From JASLEW01 sp035544875 (GTDB lineage: Bacteria; Acidobacteriota; Thermoanaerobaculia; Multivoradales; UBA5704): a stretch of DNA of 64,000 nt. Location: the NCBI GenBank assembly GCA_035544875.1, contig DASZZP010000107.1, positions 124,001 through 188,000 on the forward strand. The letters run 5' to 3'. The notes below the pieces were generated by a model. That model was not told the DNA's origin, ran no database searches, and worked only from the letters and a program-made list of their open reading frames with translations. Each line of letters starts with the position of its first letter. Within the stretch, counting starts at the first letter, position 1. Positions 1 to 7,337 of the stretch are shown here, in pieces. The translations under genes and the position numbers were made by a program.

Positions 1-876
1 ATCGCCAGCCCGGAGACCGGGTTGCTCAACGTGCTGGCGACCACCGGCGGCGAGTGGCAGGAAGCCGAGAAGTCGCTCCTGGTGCCGCTCGAGGATCCCG
101 GTATCGAGGCCCTGAGGCGGAGCTCCCGGCCGCTCTCGGCGGCGTTTCTGGCGCACCGCAGTCCGCTCTTCGCCCACCGCCTGCCAGGTCTCGATGCCAC
201 CGGACTGGCTGTGCCGCTGCTCAATCACGACCGTCTGATCGGCGTCCTGGTGGTGAGCGGCAAGAGCGGCGGGCAGGGCTACCCTTCCGAGGAGCAGGAC
301 CTGCTGAACTTGCTGGCCCACCACGTGGCGACCGTCTTCGAGAACGCGCGCCTCTTCGAGTCGGCGACCTACGAGAGCCTGACCGGCCTGCTGCGCCGCG
401 AGGCGATCCTCGAGCAGCTCGACCGCGAGCTGGAGCGGGCGCTCCGCTATGGCCGGCCGCTCACTCTCGCCATGGCCGATCTCGACTACTTCAAGGACGT
501 CAACGACAGTTACGGCCATCTCGCGGGCGACACCCTGCTCAAGGCCATCTCCCAGGCGGCCTCGCAAGGGATCCGGAGCACCGACTGGATCGGGCGTTAC
601 GGCGGCGAGGAGTTCCTGCTGGTGCTGCCCGAGACCGACATGGCCGGCGCTGCGAGCGTGGCCGAGAAGATCCGCTCGCTGGTGCAGAAGACAGCGGTGC
701 CGATGGACGATGGCAGCGAGGTCCGGGTCACCATCTCGATCGGCCTCGCCTCGCTGCTCGACGGCCATCCGCGCGGCGAGCGCATCACCGCCCGCGACCT
801 CATCGCCGCCGCCGACCGCTCGCTCTACGAAGCCAAGAACACCGGCCGCAACCGGGTTTTTCCGCTAGTCGCTTAG
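1..876 (+). CDS. GAF-GGDEF diguanylate cyclase (5' end outside window)
   Basis: The reading frame is open from the first base, so the gene begins upstream of the window; the TTG at 22 is probably internal. The visible part starts in a GAF-like sensor domain (about residues 1-115), including a GVLVV strand and a typical closing helix ending in NARLFE. A complete GGDEF domain follows, with the LTGLLRR entry motif, DLDYFKDVND and the active-site loop GGEEF, so catalysis of two GTP to cyclic-di-GMP is expected. No inhibitory-site RxxD motif is obvious just before GGEEF. The stop TAG at 874-876 lies inside a tandem repeat. The input signal of the GAF domain cannot be read from sequence. Confidence 0.93.
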   Translation: MASPETGLLNVLATTGGEWQEAEKSLLVPLEDPGIEALRRSSRPLSAAFLAHRSPLFAHRLPGLDATGLAVPLLNHDRLIGVLVVSGKSGGQGYPSEEQDLLNLLAHHVATVFENARLFESATYESLTGLLRREAILEQLDRELERALRYGRPLTLAMADLDYFKDVNDSYGHLAGDTLLKAISQAASQGIRSTDWIGRYGGEEFLLVLPETDMAGAASVAEKIRSLVQKTAVPMDDGSEVRVTISIGLASLLDGHPRGERITARDLIAAADRSLYEAKNTGRNRVFPLVA

Positions 877-948
877 GCGACATGAGATAGATCGCGTAAG
901 CGACTTGAGATAGACCGCGTAGGCGACTTGAGATCGATCGCGTAGCGG
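871..948. repeat. 23-bp tandem repeat, about 3.4 units
   Basis: Three consecutive 23-bp units (871-893, 894-916, 917-939) and a partial fourth (940-948) share the core GCGACTTGAGAT. The first unit begins inside the last codons of the diguanylate cyclase gene and supplies its stop codon. Units differ at only a few positions each. No function is evident; it could have arisen by slippage, or serve as a protein-binding array or a weak transcription end. Confidence 0.85.
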
Positions 949-1010
949 CGCGCCCGGGTGCTACCATCGGCCACGGCCGGCGGCGCGATGGCAGCCGCCG
1001 GCGCCTACCC

Positions 1011-1346
1011 ATGGGACCAGTTCCGACAGAGGTCAGACGGCTGCCCGAGCAGCGGCAGCTGCGCATCACCTGGAACGACGGCCACGCGGCGGAGTACGAC
1101 TATGACTATCTGCGCGGCTGGTGCCCGTGCGCCGCCTGTCAAGGGCACTCGAGCATCCAGATCCACTATCAGCCCCCCACCCATCCGGTCACCGCCGAGT
1201 CCATTCAAGCCATCGGCAACTACGCCATCTCGATCCGCTGGTCCGACGGCCACGCGACTGGCATCTACCGTTTCGAGTTCCTGCGCGAGCTCTGCCCCTG
1301 CGCGGCCTGTGGCGGCATCACGACCGGTTCCTGGAGCGGCCAGTAG
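1011..1346 (+). CDS. DUF971 family protein
   Basis: A 111-residue protein of the DUF971 family, which is related to the N-terminal domain of gamma-butyrobetaine hydroxylase. It shows the family's pattern: LRITWNDG near residue 18, LRGWCPCAAC near 40, then SIRWSDGHATGIYRFEFLR and a second CPCAAC near residue 103. Paired cysteines in both segments suggest metal or Fe-S binding. Homologues are often found near Fe-S cluster carriers or Mrp, but no such gene is adjacent here. No Shine-Dalgarno site is clear before the ATG. The next gene starts 2 bp after its stop, so the two may be co-transcribed. Confidence 0.85.
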   Translation: MGPVPTEVRRLPEQRQLRITWNDGHAAEYDYDYLRGWCPCAACQGHSSIQIHYQPPTHPVTAESIQAIGNYAISIRWSDGHATGIYRFEFLRELCPCAACGGITTGSWSGQ

Positions 1347-1348
1347 CA

Positions 1349-2602
1349 ATGTGGCGCCGGAAATTGCTGGCCGCATCGTTGATCGTCGCGGGCTGTTGCC
1401 TGCGGTCCGCCGAAGCGAGCGGGGCACGGGCCGAGGACTGGCAAGGCGAATGGGGCGCGTGGTCGCGGCGGGCGGGGGAAGCCGCTCTGTACGGCGCCAG
1501 CATCTCGATCTTCGCTTGCGACGACGCGAAACGGACGTGCCGGCTGCGTTTCGACACGGAGTCGAAGGAATCGCGCTGTTCCGTGAACCAGGAGCAGGGC
1601 ATCGAGCTGAGGATCTCTTCGCCGGCCGCCGCCACCGCGCAGCTGATGGGCTTCGATGCCAAGCCGAAGAAGTGCGAGCTCACCCTCACGATGAGCGCGG
1701 AGGGCGGCGCCCGGAGCCTGCGCGCGCGCTATGCCGGCGACGAGTGCCGCTACTTCTGTACCTCCGGCGGCATCTACTTTCCGCAGGTGTTCCCGTTGCA
1801 AACCACTGACTCATTTCCCTGGCTGTCGGCGCGCGAGTGCTTCGCCGACGCCCGGGCCTCACGGCGCGCCTGGTGCCTCGATCCCGCGCTGCAGCGCGCC
1901 GACCAGGCGCTCGAGAAGATGGGCGACCAGATCACCGGTCTCATCCAGAAAAGCGGCGAGCGCGAACGGCTGAGCGCGGCGCGCGAGGCGCTCCTGGCCG
2001 CCTGTGAGCACGCGGCCGGCATCGGCGACTGCCTGCGGGCGGGGTACGACAAGCTCGAGGCCGAATGGGACGGCGCCCGCCGGGCCGCGCGGCAGACGCA
2101 CGACAAAGAAGAGGAAGCGCTCGCGGCGCCCGGGGATGCGGCGCAGGCCGCGCAATTGCTGCAAGAGATCCAGGGTGTCTACAAGAAGCGCTTCGCGAAC
2201 GCTCTGGCCGACGGCACCGGGCTCACCTCGGAGGACATCCTGGAGATCGTCCCGATCGGCCAGGCCGCGCTCTACTTCCGCGTCCATCTCGAGTTCTACA
2301 ACGGTCACGTGTGCAATCAGCACGGGATCGCCCGGTTCACGCGCGCCGGACGGTTCGTGTTTCATGCCAGGGATGAGCCGCTGCCCGGCCATCGCCGGTG
2401 TCGATTGCAGATCGCGGTCACCGGCGATGAGATCCAGATCCTGGATCCGGAGAGCTCCTGCAAAGACAACTGCGGCATGCGGGGCAGCTTCGACCGAGCC
2501 GCGTTTCCCCGCAGTGCGCTGGAGCCAATCGGCTACCTGGATCGGCTCAAGAGATCCAAGGAATACCAGGAGTCGGTCGCGGGCGAGCACCCGCTGCCAT
2601 AG
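1349..2602 (+). CDS. Secreted protein with LprI-like segment
   Basis: The ATG at 1349 gives a 417-residue protein with a clear signal peptide (MWRRKLLAASLIVAGCC, cleavage near SAEA). An in-frame opening extends upstream to 1121 but would run through the DUF971 gene and lacks a signal peptide, so it was not used. A middle segment (about residues 150-240) has paired cysteines and an alternating helical pattern (AWCLDPALQRADQALEKM) resembling the LprI/DUF1311 lysozyme-inhibitor N-terminal domain. The remaining halves are cysteine-containing beta-rich regions that I do not recognise. A periplasmic or outer location is expected. The LprI assignment is tentative. Confidence 0.7.
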   Translation: MWRRKLLAASLIVAGCCLRSAEASGARAEDWQGEWGAWSRRAGEAALYGASISIFACDDAKRTCRLRFDTESKESRCSVNQEQGIELRISSPAAATAQLMGFDAKPKKCELTLTMSAEGGARSLRARYAGDECRYFCTSGGIYFPQVFPLQTTDSFPWLSARECFADARASRRAWCLDPALQRADQALEKMGDQITGLIQKSGERERLSAAREALLAACEHAAGIGDCLRAGYDKLEAEWDGARRAARQTHDKEEEALAAPGDAAQAAQLLQEIQGVYKKRFANALADGTGLTSEDILEIVPIGQAALYFRVHLEFYNGHVCNQHGIARFTRAGRFVFHARDEPLPGHRRCRLQIAVTGDEIQILDPESSCKDNCGMRGSFDRAAFPRSALEPIGYLDRLKRSKEYQESVAGEHPLP

Positions 2603-2730
2603 ACTCGGCCGGGCTAATGTTGTGTTAGCATATCGCCGGCGCCGCACCTACGCGCGCCCGAGCCGCCGCCAGTCCGCTACGCCGGAGATCCCGCGTCCCA
2701 GCTCGGCGCCGCTCGACGAGGCCCCCTACC

Positions 2731-2883
2731 GAGGCGCGCGACTTCCCGCCGGAAGGACCCGTGCTGATCATCACCGACGGGTGGTGCGACATGCTGCGCG
2801 TCCGCCGCGAGCACGCCTTTCTCATGCCGGCCGGCAACAGCCTTCCATTCACCCCCCGGGGCCCGGTGTTCCGGGTGCGGTAG
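2731..2883 (+). pseudogene. 3' stump of VWA-like metallopeptidase (DUF2201-type)
   Basis: In frame 1, about 50 codons ending at the TAG 2881-2883 read DFPPEGPVLIITDGWCD followed by REHAFLMPAG and LPFTPRGPVFRV. This resembles the extreme C-terminus of VWA-like metallopeptidases, which end in a TDG motif, a REHAFLxP stretch and PRGPVFRV. There is no start codon or upstream VWA domain in this frame: a stop lies at 2626 and the sequence between is unrelated. It is therefore a truncated remnant, and its last 35 bp overlap the mobA 3' end on the other strand. Confidence 0.6.
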
Positions 2884-3637
2884 AGGCGCTCGCCGCCGCG
2901 CTTTCGGTCTGACACTGGCGGGCCCAGAGCGCGAAGTCGCTCGGCGTGTTGAGGTTCAGGAACAGCTCCTCGGGGTTGCCGAAGCCGCCGATCTTCCCGT
3001 CGTCGAAGTAGCAGACTGACAGCTCGCCGGCTGCGGCCAGCCGGTGCGGGGCAGCCACCCCCCGGGCCACCTGGGCCGCGAGCGCGGAGAGGGCGCGCGG
3101 ACCGTAGAGCGCGCAGAGCGGCTCGATGCCCCGGCTCCAGCGCGGGACCGCCCAGTCGCAGCCATGATCGGAAGGCTGGGAAGGCGGGGCGCCCGGGGCG
3201 AGTGAAGCGGGCTGGGCGGACTGGGCGAGGGCGGCCAGCAGGGCGACCGGGACGCGCGGCAGGTCACAGGCCAGGACCAGCAGCGAGCGTCCTCGGTAAG
3301 CCGCGGCAGCTCCCAGGATGCCGGCGGCGGGTCCCTCCCCTGGTCCGTCGCGCAGCGAAGGGCAACCGGGCAGCAGCCCCCTGCCGCCATCGGCCAGGCA
3401 CACCTCGGAGCAGATCTCGCGCAGCCGTTCCGCGGCGCGCTCGGCCAGGCTTTTCCCGGCGACCACCAGCGCCGCCTTGTCGCGGCCCATGCGGCGCGAG
3501 GCGCCGCCGGCGAGCACGACGCCGACCGGACCATGCGCAGAAGCGCCAGCCGTGCTACGATCCCGCCCCGCTTGCGACTTCGTTCGACTCGACCCTGCCG
3601 TTCGACCCGACCCTTCACCCAAAGGAGGAAGATCCAT
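2849..3637 (-). CDS. mobA: Molybdenum cofactor guanylyltransferase MobA
   Basis: Transfers GMP from GTP to molybdopterin to form the MGD cofactor in the cytoplasm. The signature VVLAGGASRRMGRDKA is present, followed by the DGPGEGPAAGI loop and the LVLACDLPRV strand, all hallmarks of MobA. The C-terminus keeps the NLNTPSDF motif. The start is uncertain. The ATG at 3637 overlaps the divergent cyclophilin start and adds a 36-residue extension rich in Gly/Ser/Arg. A GTG at 3517 would remove part of the first strand. No molybdoenzyme gene lies in the window, so its client is elsewhere. The tail overlaps the VWA stump. Confidence 0.85.
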   Translation of the reverse strand: MDLPPLGEGSGRTAGSSRTKSQAGRDRSTAGASAHGPVGVVLAGGASRRMGRDKAALVVAGKSLAERAAERLREICSEVCLADGGRGLLPGCPSLRDGPGEGPAAGILGAAAAYRGRSLLVLACDLPRVPVALLAALAQSAQPASLAPGAPPSQPSDHGCDWAVPRWSRGIEPLCALYGPRALSALAAQVARGVAAPHRLAAAGELSVCYFDDGKIGGFGNPEELFLNLNTPSDFALWARQCQTESAAASASTAPGTPGPGG

Positions 3638-4220
3638 GCCGCTCAGCTTAGCGCTTCTCACCTCGCTCCTGGCCGTCGTCGCCGCTCCCGCCGCCGCGAA
3701 CGCGGCGGCGAAGCCGCAGCCCCGCGTAACCCTCGAGACCACCAAGGGGAAGATCGTGATCGAGCTCTACCCCGCCAAGGCCCCCAAGACGGTCGCAAAC
3801 TTTCTCCAGTACGTCCGCGCCGGACACTACGACGGCACCATCTTCCACCGCGTGATCCCCGGTTTCATGATCCAGGGCGGCGGCTATGATGCCGAGGGGA
3901 AGGAGCGGCCGACCCGGCCGCCGGTTCCGAACGAGGCCGACAACGGGCTGACCAACGATCGCGGCACGGTCGCCATGGCCCGCACCTCAGACCCTGACAG
4001 CGCGTCGGCCCAGTTCTTCATCAACGTGGTCGACAACGGCTCCCTCAACCACAAGAGCAAGACCGCCCAGGGTTGGGGTTACACCGTCTTCGGCCGCGTC
4101 GTCGAGGGAATGGACGTGGCGGACGTGATCGTCGCGGTGCCCAAGGGACGCGCCAGCCTCGGCACCGACCAGCCTGTCGAGTCGGTCATCATCAAGAAGG
4201 CGACGGCCTCCCCCAAGTAG
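3636..4220 (+). CDS. Secreted cyclophilin-type peptidyl-prolyl isomerase
   Basis: A 194-residue cyclophilin with a signal peptide (MPLSLALLTSLLAVVAAPAA, cleavage near ANA). It catalyses cis-trans isomerisation of X-Pro bonds, here in the periplasm. Conserved features are TTKGKIVIELY, the catalytic FHRVIPGFMIQGG, the SASAQFFINV segment and FGRVVEGMDV. The usual W/F pocket is present. An excellent ribosome-binding site (AAAGGAGGAA at 3621-3630) fixes the start. It is divergent from mobA and followed by a long hairpin at 4287. Confidence 0.95.
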   Translation: MPLSLALLTSLLAVVAAPAAANAAAKPQPRVTLETTKGKIVIELYPAKAPKTVANFLQYVRAGHYDGTIFHRVIPGFMIQGGGYDAEGKERPTRPPVPNEADNGLTNDRGTVAMARTSDPDSASAQFFINVVDNGSLNHKSKTAQGWGYTVFGRVVEGMDVADVIVAVPKGRASLGTDQPVESVIIKKATASPK

Positions 4221-4286
4221 GCCATTCGCTCCCGAATCCCCGCCCGGGAAGCCTACCTACCTGGCGCCCCGCCCGGCCGCCGTCCC

Positions 4287-4358
4287 GGAGCGCCGAAGGC
4301 CGCTGGCCCGGCTGTGTTCGCTCTTCCACACAGCCGGACCAGCGGCCTTCGGCGCTCC
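4287..4358. repeat. 31-bp-stem hairpin (near-perfect palindrome)
   Basis: Arms at 4287-4317 and 4328-4358 pair over 31 bp with one mismatch (a G-U wobble in RNA on one strand) around a 10-nt loop. The arm starts GGAGCGCCGAAGGCCGCTGG. It lies 66 bp after the cyclophilin stop and 48 bp before copy 1 of the dispersed repeat. It has no T-tract, so it is not a textbook terminator, but it would form a very stable RNA or cruciform structure. Confidence 0.85.
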
Positions 4359-4405
4359 TACACGTCGATCCCAGCGCTCCTTGAGCTGCGGCCGTCGTCT
4401 GAGCT

Positions 4406-4570
4406 GCCACCGCCTGCGGCAACCTCGAGGGATGAAAGGGCGCTGCGATGTGGCGGTGGAGGCCTACTCGAAGCATCCATCGGATCGCCCCCCGCAACCC
4501 CTCGATCCCCTTCCCACCCCTCCCGGGGGGGAAGGGGACGCCCCCTCCCTCTTGCTCAGCGGAGTTTCGT
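4406..4570 (+). repeat. Dispersed intergenic repeat, copy 1
   Basis: About 165 bp closely matching copies at 10271, 11994 (inverted) and 54826. Shared blocks are a leading GCC-rich palindromic stretch (ACCGCCTGCGG), a GATGAAAxGGCGCT block, GGCGGTGGAGGCCTACTCGA, GGATCGCCCCCCGCAACCCC, and a C-run/G-run hairpin around 4504-4540. Reading frames differ between copies, so it is not coding. It ends 13 bp from the 3' end of the tRNA-Leu gene. Confidence 0.9.
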
Positions 4571-4583
4571 CTAGGAATAGGAA

Positions 4584-4668
<85 letters not shown>

Positions 4669-4692
4669 CCAAAGAACATTCTAGCCTGCCAG

Positions 4693-5151
4693 CTACCGGC
4701 CTGGAGGCCTGGCGGGAGCCGGGGGCGCCGGCCGGCCCGCCGGAGCGGGCGTCGATCCCTGGACCGGCTTGCCCGCGCCGCCAGGAGGAGCCCCACCAGG
4801 AGGGGCGGCGGGGGACGCGGTCTCCTTGGCGGGCTTGGCGGGCTGGGATGAAGCCGGCTTGCCCGGGATCGGGCCAGGCTTTGCCGCCGGACTCTTCGCC
4901 CTGGCGCCGCTCATCACTGTGCTGGTGGCGAACTGGGGAATCCCGATCGCCAGCGTGGTCAGGATGAAGATGAGGAACGAGGCGACGGTGAGCTTGTGGA
5001 GCAGGGTCGTCGCCCCGCGGGCGCCGAAAGCGGTCTGCGTGCTGCCGCCGGCAAACATCGAGAGGTCCGCGCCCTTACCCTGCTGCAACAGGACGACCAG
5101 GATCAGGAAGACACAGACCAGGATATGGAGCACGTACAGCAGGTAGATCAC
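4693..5151 (-). CDS. secG: Preprotein translocase subunit SecG
   Basis: A 152-residue SecG, the small accessory subunit of the SecYEG translocon in the inner membrane. Two transmembrane segments are visible: residues 2-22, with LLYVLHILVCVFLILVVLLQ followed by the conserved QQGKGAD, and residues 53-71 after GARGATTLLHKLT. The motif GGSTQTAFGARG is diagnostic. The last 75 residues are a Pro/Ala/Gly-rich tail, longer than in most SecG proteins. Translation starts at GTG with a GGAGG upstream. It is the last protein gene of the gap-pgk-tpiA-secG cluster. Confidence 0.95.
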   Translation of the reverse strand: MIYLLYVLHILVCVFLILVVLLQQGKGADLSMFAGGSTQTAFGARGATTLLHKLTVASFLIFILTTLAIGIPQFATSTVMSGARAKSPAAKPGPIPGKPASSQPAKPAKETASPAAPPGGAPPGGAGKPVQGSTPAPAGRPAPPAPARPPGR

Positions 5152-5259
5152 GGGTTGGAGCCTCCAGGCGGCAGAACGAGGTCGCTGATCCCGGCTGCGG
5201 CGATTCGGCGATTCGGCGATGCGCGATGTGTGGCTGGCGTCTCCCGCGGGAGCGCCCCG

Positions 5260-6090
5260 TCAACCGGAGTTAGAGATGATAGCAAGGAATTTCATCGGGT
5301 CAAGACTGGCGCCGCCCACCAGGAAGCCGTCGATGTCGGGCTCGGCGATCAAACCGGCCGCGTTCTCCGGTATGACCGACCCGCCATAGACGACCAGCAC
5401 CGCTTCCGCCCGCGCTCCCAGCAGCTTCGTCAGTGCCCGGCGCAGGAAGTGGTGCGCCTCCTGCGCGGTATCAGGGCTGGCGGTCAGACCGGTGCCGATC
5501 GCCCACACCGGCTCGTAGGCGACCACCACGGCATGGGGGCGGGAGGCGAGGCCGGCCCCCAGCTGCCGCTCGAGGACCCCCCAGGCCTTGCCCTGGTCGC
5601 GCTCCTCGCGCGTCTCGCCCACGCACAGCAGAGCCATGAGTCCGTGCCGGGAGGCGGCCGCCACCTTGCGCCCGACGAGCTCGTCGCTCTCGCCGTGATC
5701 GCGCCGCCGCTCGCTGTGACCGCACAGCGCCCAGGTGCAGCCGGCGTCGATCAGCTGCGAGCCCGAGACGTCGCCGGTGTGGGCCCCCCGGTCGTCGGGA
5801 TGCAGGTCCTGCGCTCCCACTTCCACCTCGCTGTCGGCCAGCTCCCTCGCCACTGCCGGGATGAGGGGGAAGGACGGGAAGATCACGGTGCGCGCCGCGC
5901 CATAGCCACTCGCGCCGCCCGCGCCGCTCAAACCTCCCAGACCCAAGAGAGCGTTGTCGCTGCCCGGCAGGTCGTACTGGCTGCGCGCCGCCAGCAGCCG
6001 GCGCAGGGTACGGCAGTACTCGATCGCGTCGGCCTTCTCAAGGTTCATCTTCCAGTTGGCCGCCACCAGCGGCCGGTGCTTAGCTCGCAT
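5260..6090 (-). CDS. tpiA: Triosephosphate isomerase
   Basis: Interconverts dihydroxyacetone phosphate and glyceraldehyde 3-phosphate. All active-site motifs are present: NWKMN with Lys14, CGHSERR with the catalytic His, AYEPVWAIGTG with the catalytic Glu and loop 6, YGGSV, and GGASLD near the end. At 276 residues it is about 25 longer than usual. The extra length is a Gly/Ala/Ser-rich insertion (around residues 41-66) after the first helix. The start ATG has GGAG upstream. It lies between pgk and secG in one operon. Confidence 0.97.
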   Translation of the reverse strand: MRAKHRPLVAANWKMNLEKADAIEYCRTLRRLLAARSQYDLPGSDNALLGLGGLSGAGGASGYGAARTVIFPSFPLIPAVARELADSEVEVGAQDLHPDDRGAHTGDVSGSQLIDAGCTWALCGHSERRRDHGESDELVGRKVAAASRHGLMALLCVGETREERDQGKAWGVLERQLGAGLASRPHAVVVAYEPVWAIGTGLTASPDTAQEAHHFLRRALTKLLGARAEAVLVVYGGSVIPENAAGLIAEPDIDGFLVGGASLDPMKFLAIISNSG

Positions 6091-6123
6091 CTTCCGTTCT
6101 CCTCCGGCCGCGACGCCCGCCGC

Positions 6124-7326
6124 TCATCGCCCCCGCTCCAGCACGGCCACCCCGGGCAACTCTTTGCCGGCCAGGAACTCCAGGGCGGCGCCGCCGCCGG
6201 TCGAGACGTGGCCGATCCGTTCGGCAACCCCCGCCTGGTGGGCGGCTGCCACGGTCTCGCCGCCGCCAATCACCGAAAAGCCCGGGAAGGCGGCCAGGGC
6301 CTGAGCCACCGCGCGGGTCCCGGCGTCGAACGGCGGCTTCTCGAAGACGCCGATCGGACCATTCCAGAAGAGCGTGCGGGCGCGCCCGATCGCCTGCGCG
6401 AAAGCCTCGCGCGTGGCCGGCCCGACGTCGACCGCCTTGGTTCCCGCCGGCACCCGGTCGACCGCCACCGTCTCGATCCGCCGCGGCGCGGCGAGGTCGT
6501 CGGTCACCACCAGGTCGAGCGGCAGGATCACCTCGAGCCCGCGGCGGCGCGCCCGCTCCAGGATGTCGCGCGCCAGCTCCACGCGGTCCGCCTCGAACAG
6601 CGAGGCCGCAAGGTCGCGGCCCTGCGCGGCCAGGAAAGTATTGGCCATGCCGCCGCCGACCAGCAGCAGGTCGAGGCGCGGCAGGAGGTTCGCCAGGGTG
6701 TCGATCTTGTCCTCGATCTTGGCGCCCCCGAGCAGCGCGGCGAAGGGGCGCTCCGGCTCGCCCAGCAGGCGCCCGAGGGCGCCGACCTCGCGCGCCATCA
6801 GGCGGCCCGCGGCCTTGCGCCGCAGCGAGTCGACGATCCCGACCACCGAAGCGTGGGCGCGATGGGCGCTGCCGAAGGCGTCGTCCACGTACACTTCGGC
6901 CAGTGTGGCGAGCTGCGCCGCGAAGGCGGGATCGTTGGCGGTTTCGCCGGCGTGGAAACGCAGGTTCTCGAGCAGCAGGAGCTGGCCGGGGACGAGCGCC
7001 GCCGCGGCGCTGGCCGCCGCTTCGCCCACGCAGTCGGCGGCAAAGGCGACTTCCTGACCGGCGAGCTCGGCGAGCTTGCGCGCCACCGGCCGCAAGCTGT
7101 AGCGCGGGTCGGGCTGCCCCTTGGGCCGGCCACAGTGCGAAGCGAGCACCAGCCCGGCGCCGGCCTCGGCGAGCTCGCGCAGAGTCGGCAGCGCCTCCAC
7201 GAGCCGCGTCGCGTCGAGCACCTCGCCGGCCGCCCCGAGCGGGACGTTGAAATCGACGCGGACGAAGACCCGCCGGCCGGCCAGGCTTCCGAGGTCGAGG
7301 TCCTCCAGCGTGAGCAGCGTGCTCAA
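6124..7326 (-). CDS. pgk: Phosphoglycerate kinase
   Basis: Transfers phosphate from 1,3-bisphosphoglycerate to ADP. The 400-residue protein has VRVDFNVPL near residue 20, the CGRPKG motif, LLLLENLRFH, the hinge region with GGAKIEDKI, NTFL, and the C-terminal FWNGPIGVFE and GGGETVAA nucleotide-binding loops. I chose the TTG at 7326 because AAGGGGGG lies just upstream. A GTG at 7341, overlapping the gap stop, is the alternative and would add five residues. It follows gap and precedes tpiA. Confidence 0.96.
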   Translation of the reverse strand: MSTLLTLEDLDLGSLAGRRVFVRVDFNVPLGAAGEVLDATRLVEALPTLRELAEAGAGLVLASHCGRPKGQPDPRYSLRPVARKLAELAGQEVAFAADCVGEAAASAAAALVPGQLLLLENLRFHAGETANDPAFAAQLATLAEVYVDDAFGSAHRAHASVVGIVDSLRRKAAGRLMAREVGALGRLLGEPERPFAALLGGAKIEDKIDTLANLLPRLDLLLVGGGMANTFLAAQGRDLAASLFEADRVELARDILERARRRGLEVILPLDLVVTDDLAAPRRIETVAVDRVPAGTKAVDVGPATREAFAQAIGRARTLFWNGPIGVFEKPPFDAGTRAVAQALAAFPGFSVIGGGETVAAAHQAGVAERIGHVSTGGGAALEFLAGKELPGVAVLERGR

Positions 7327-7337
7327 GGCGCCCCCCT

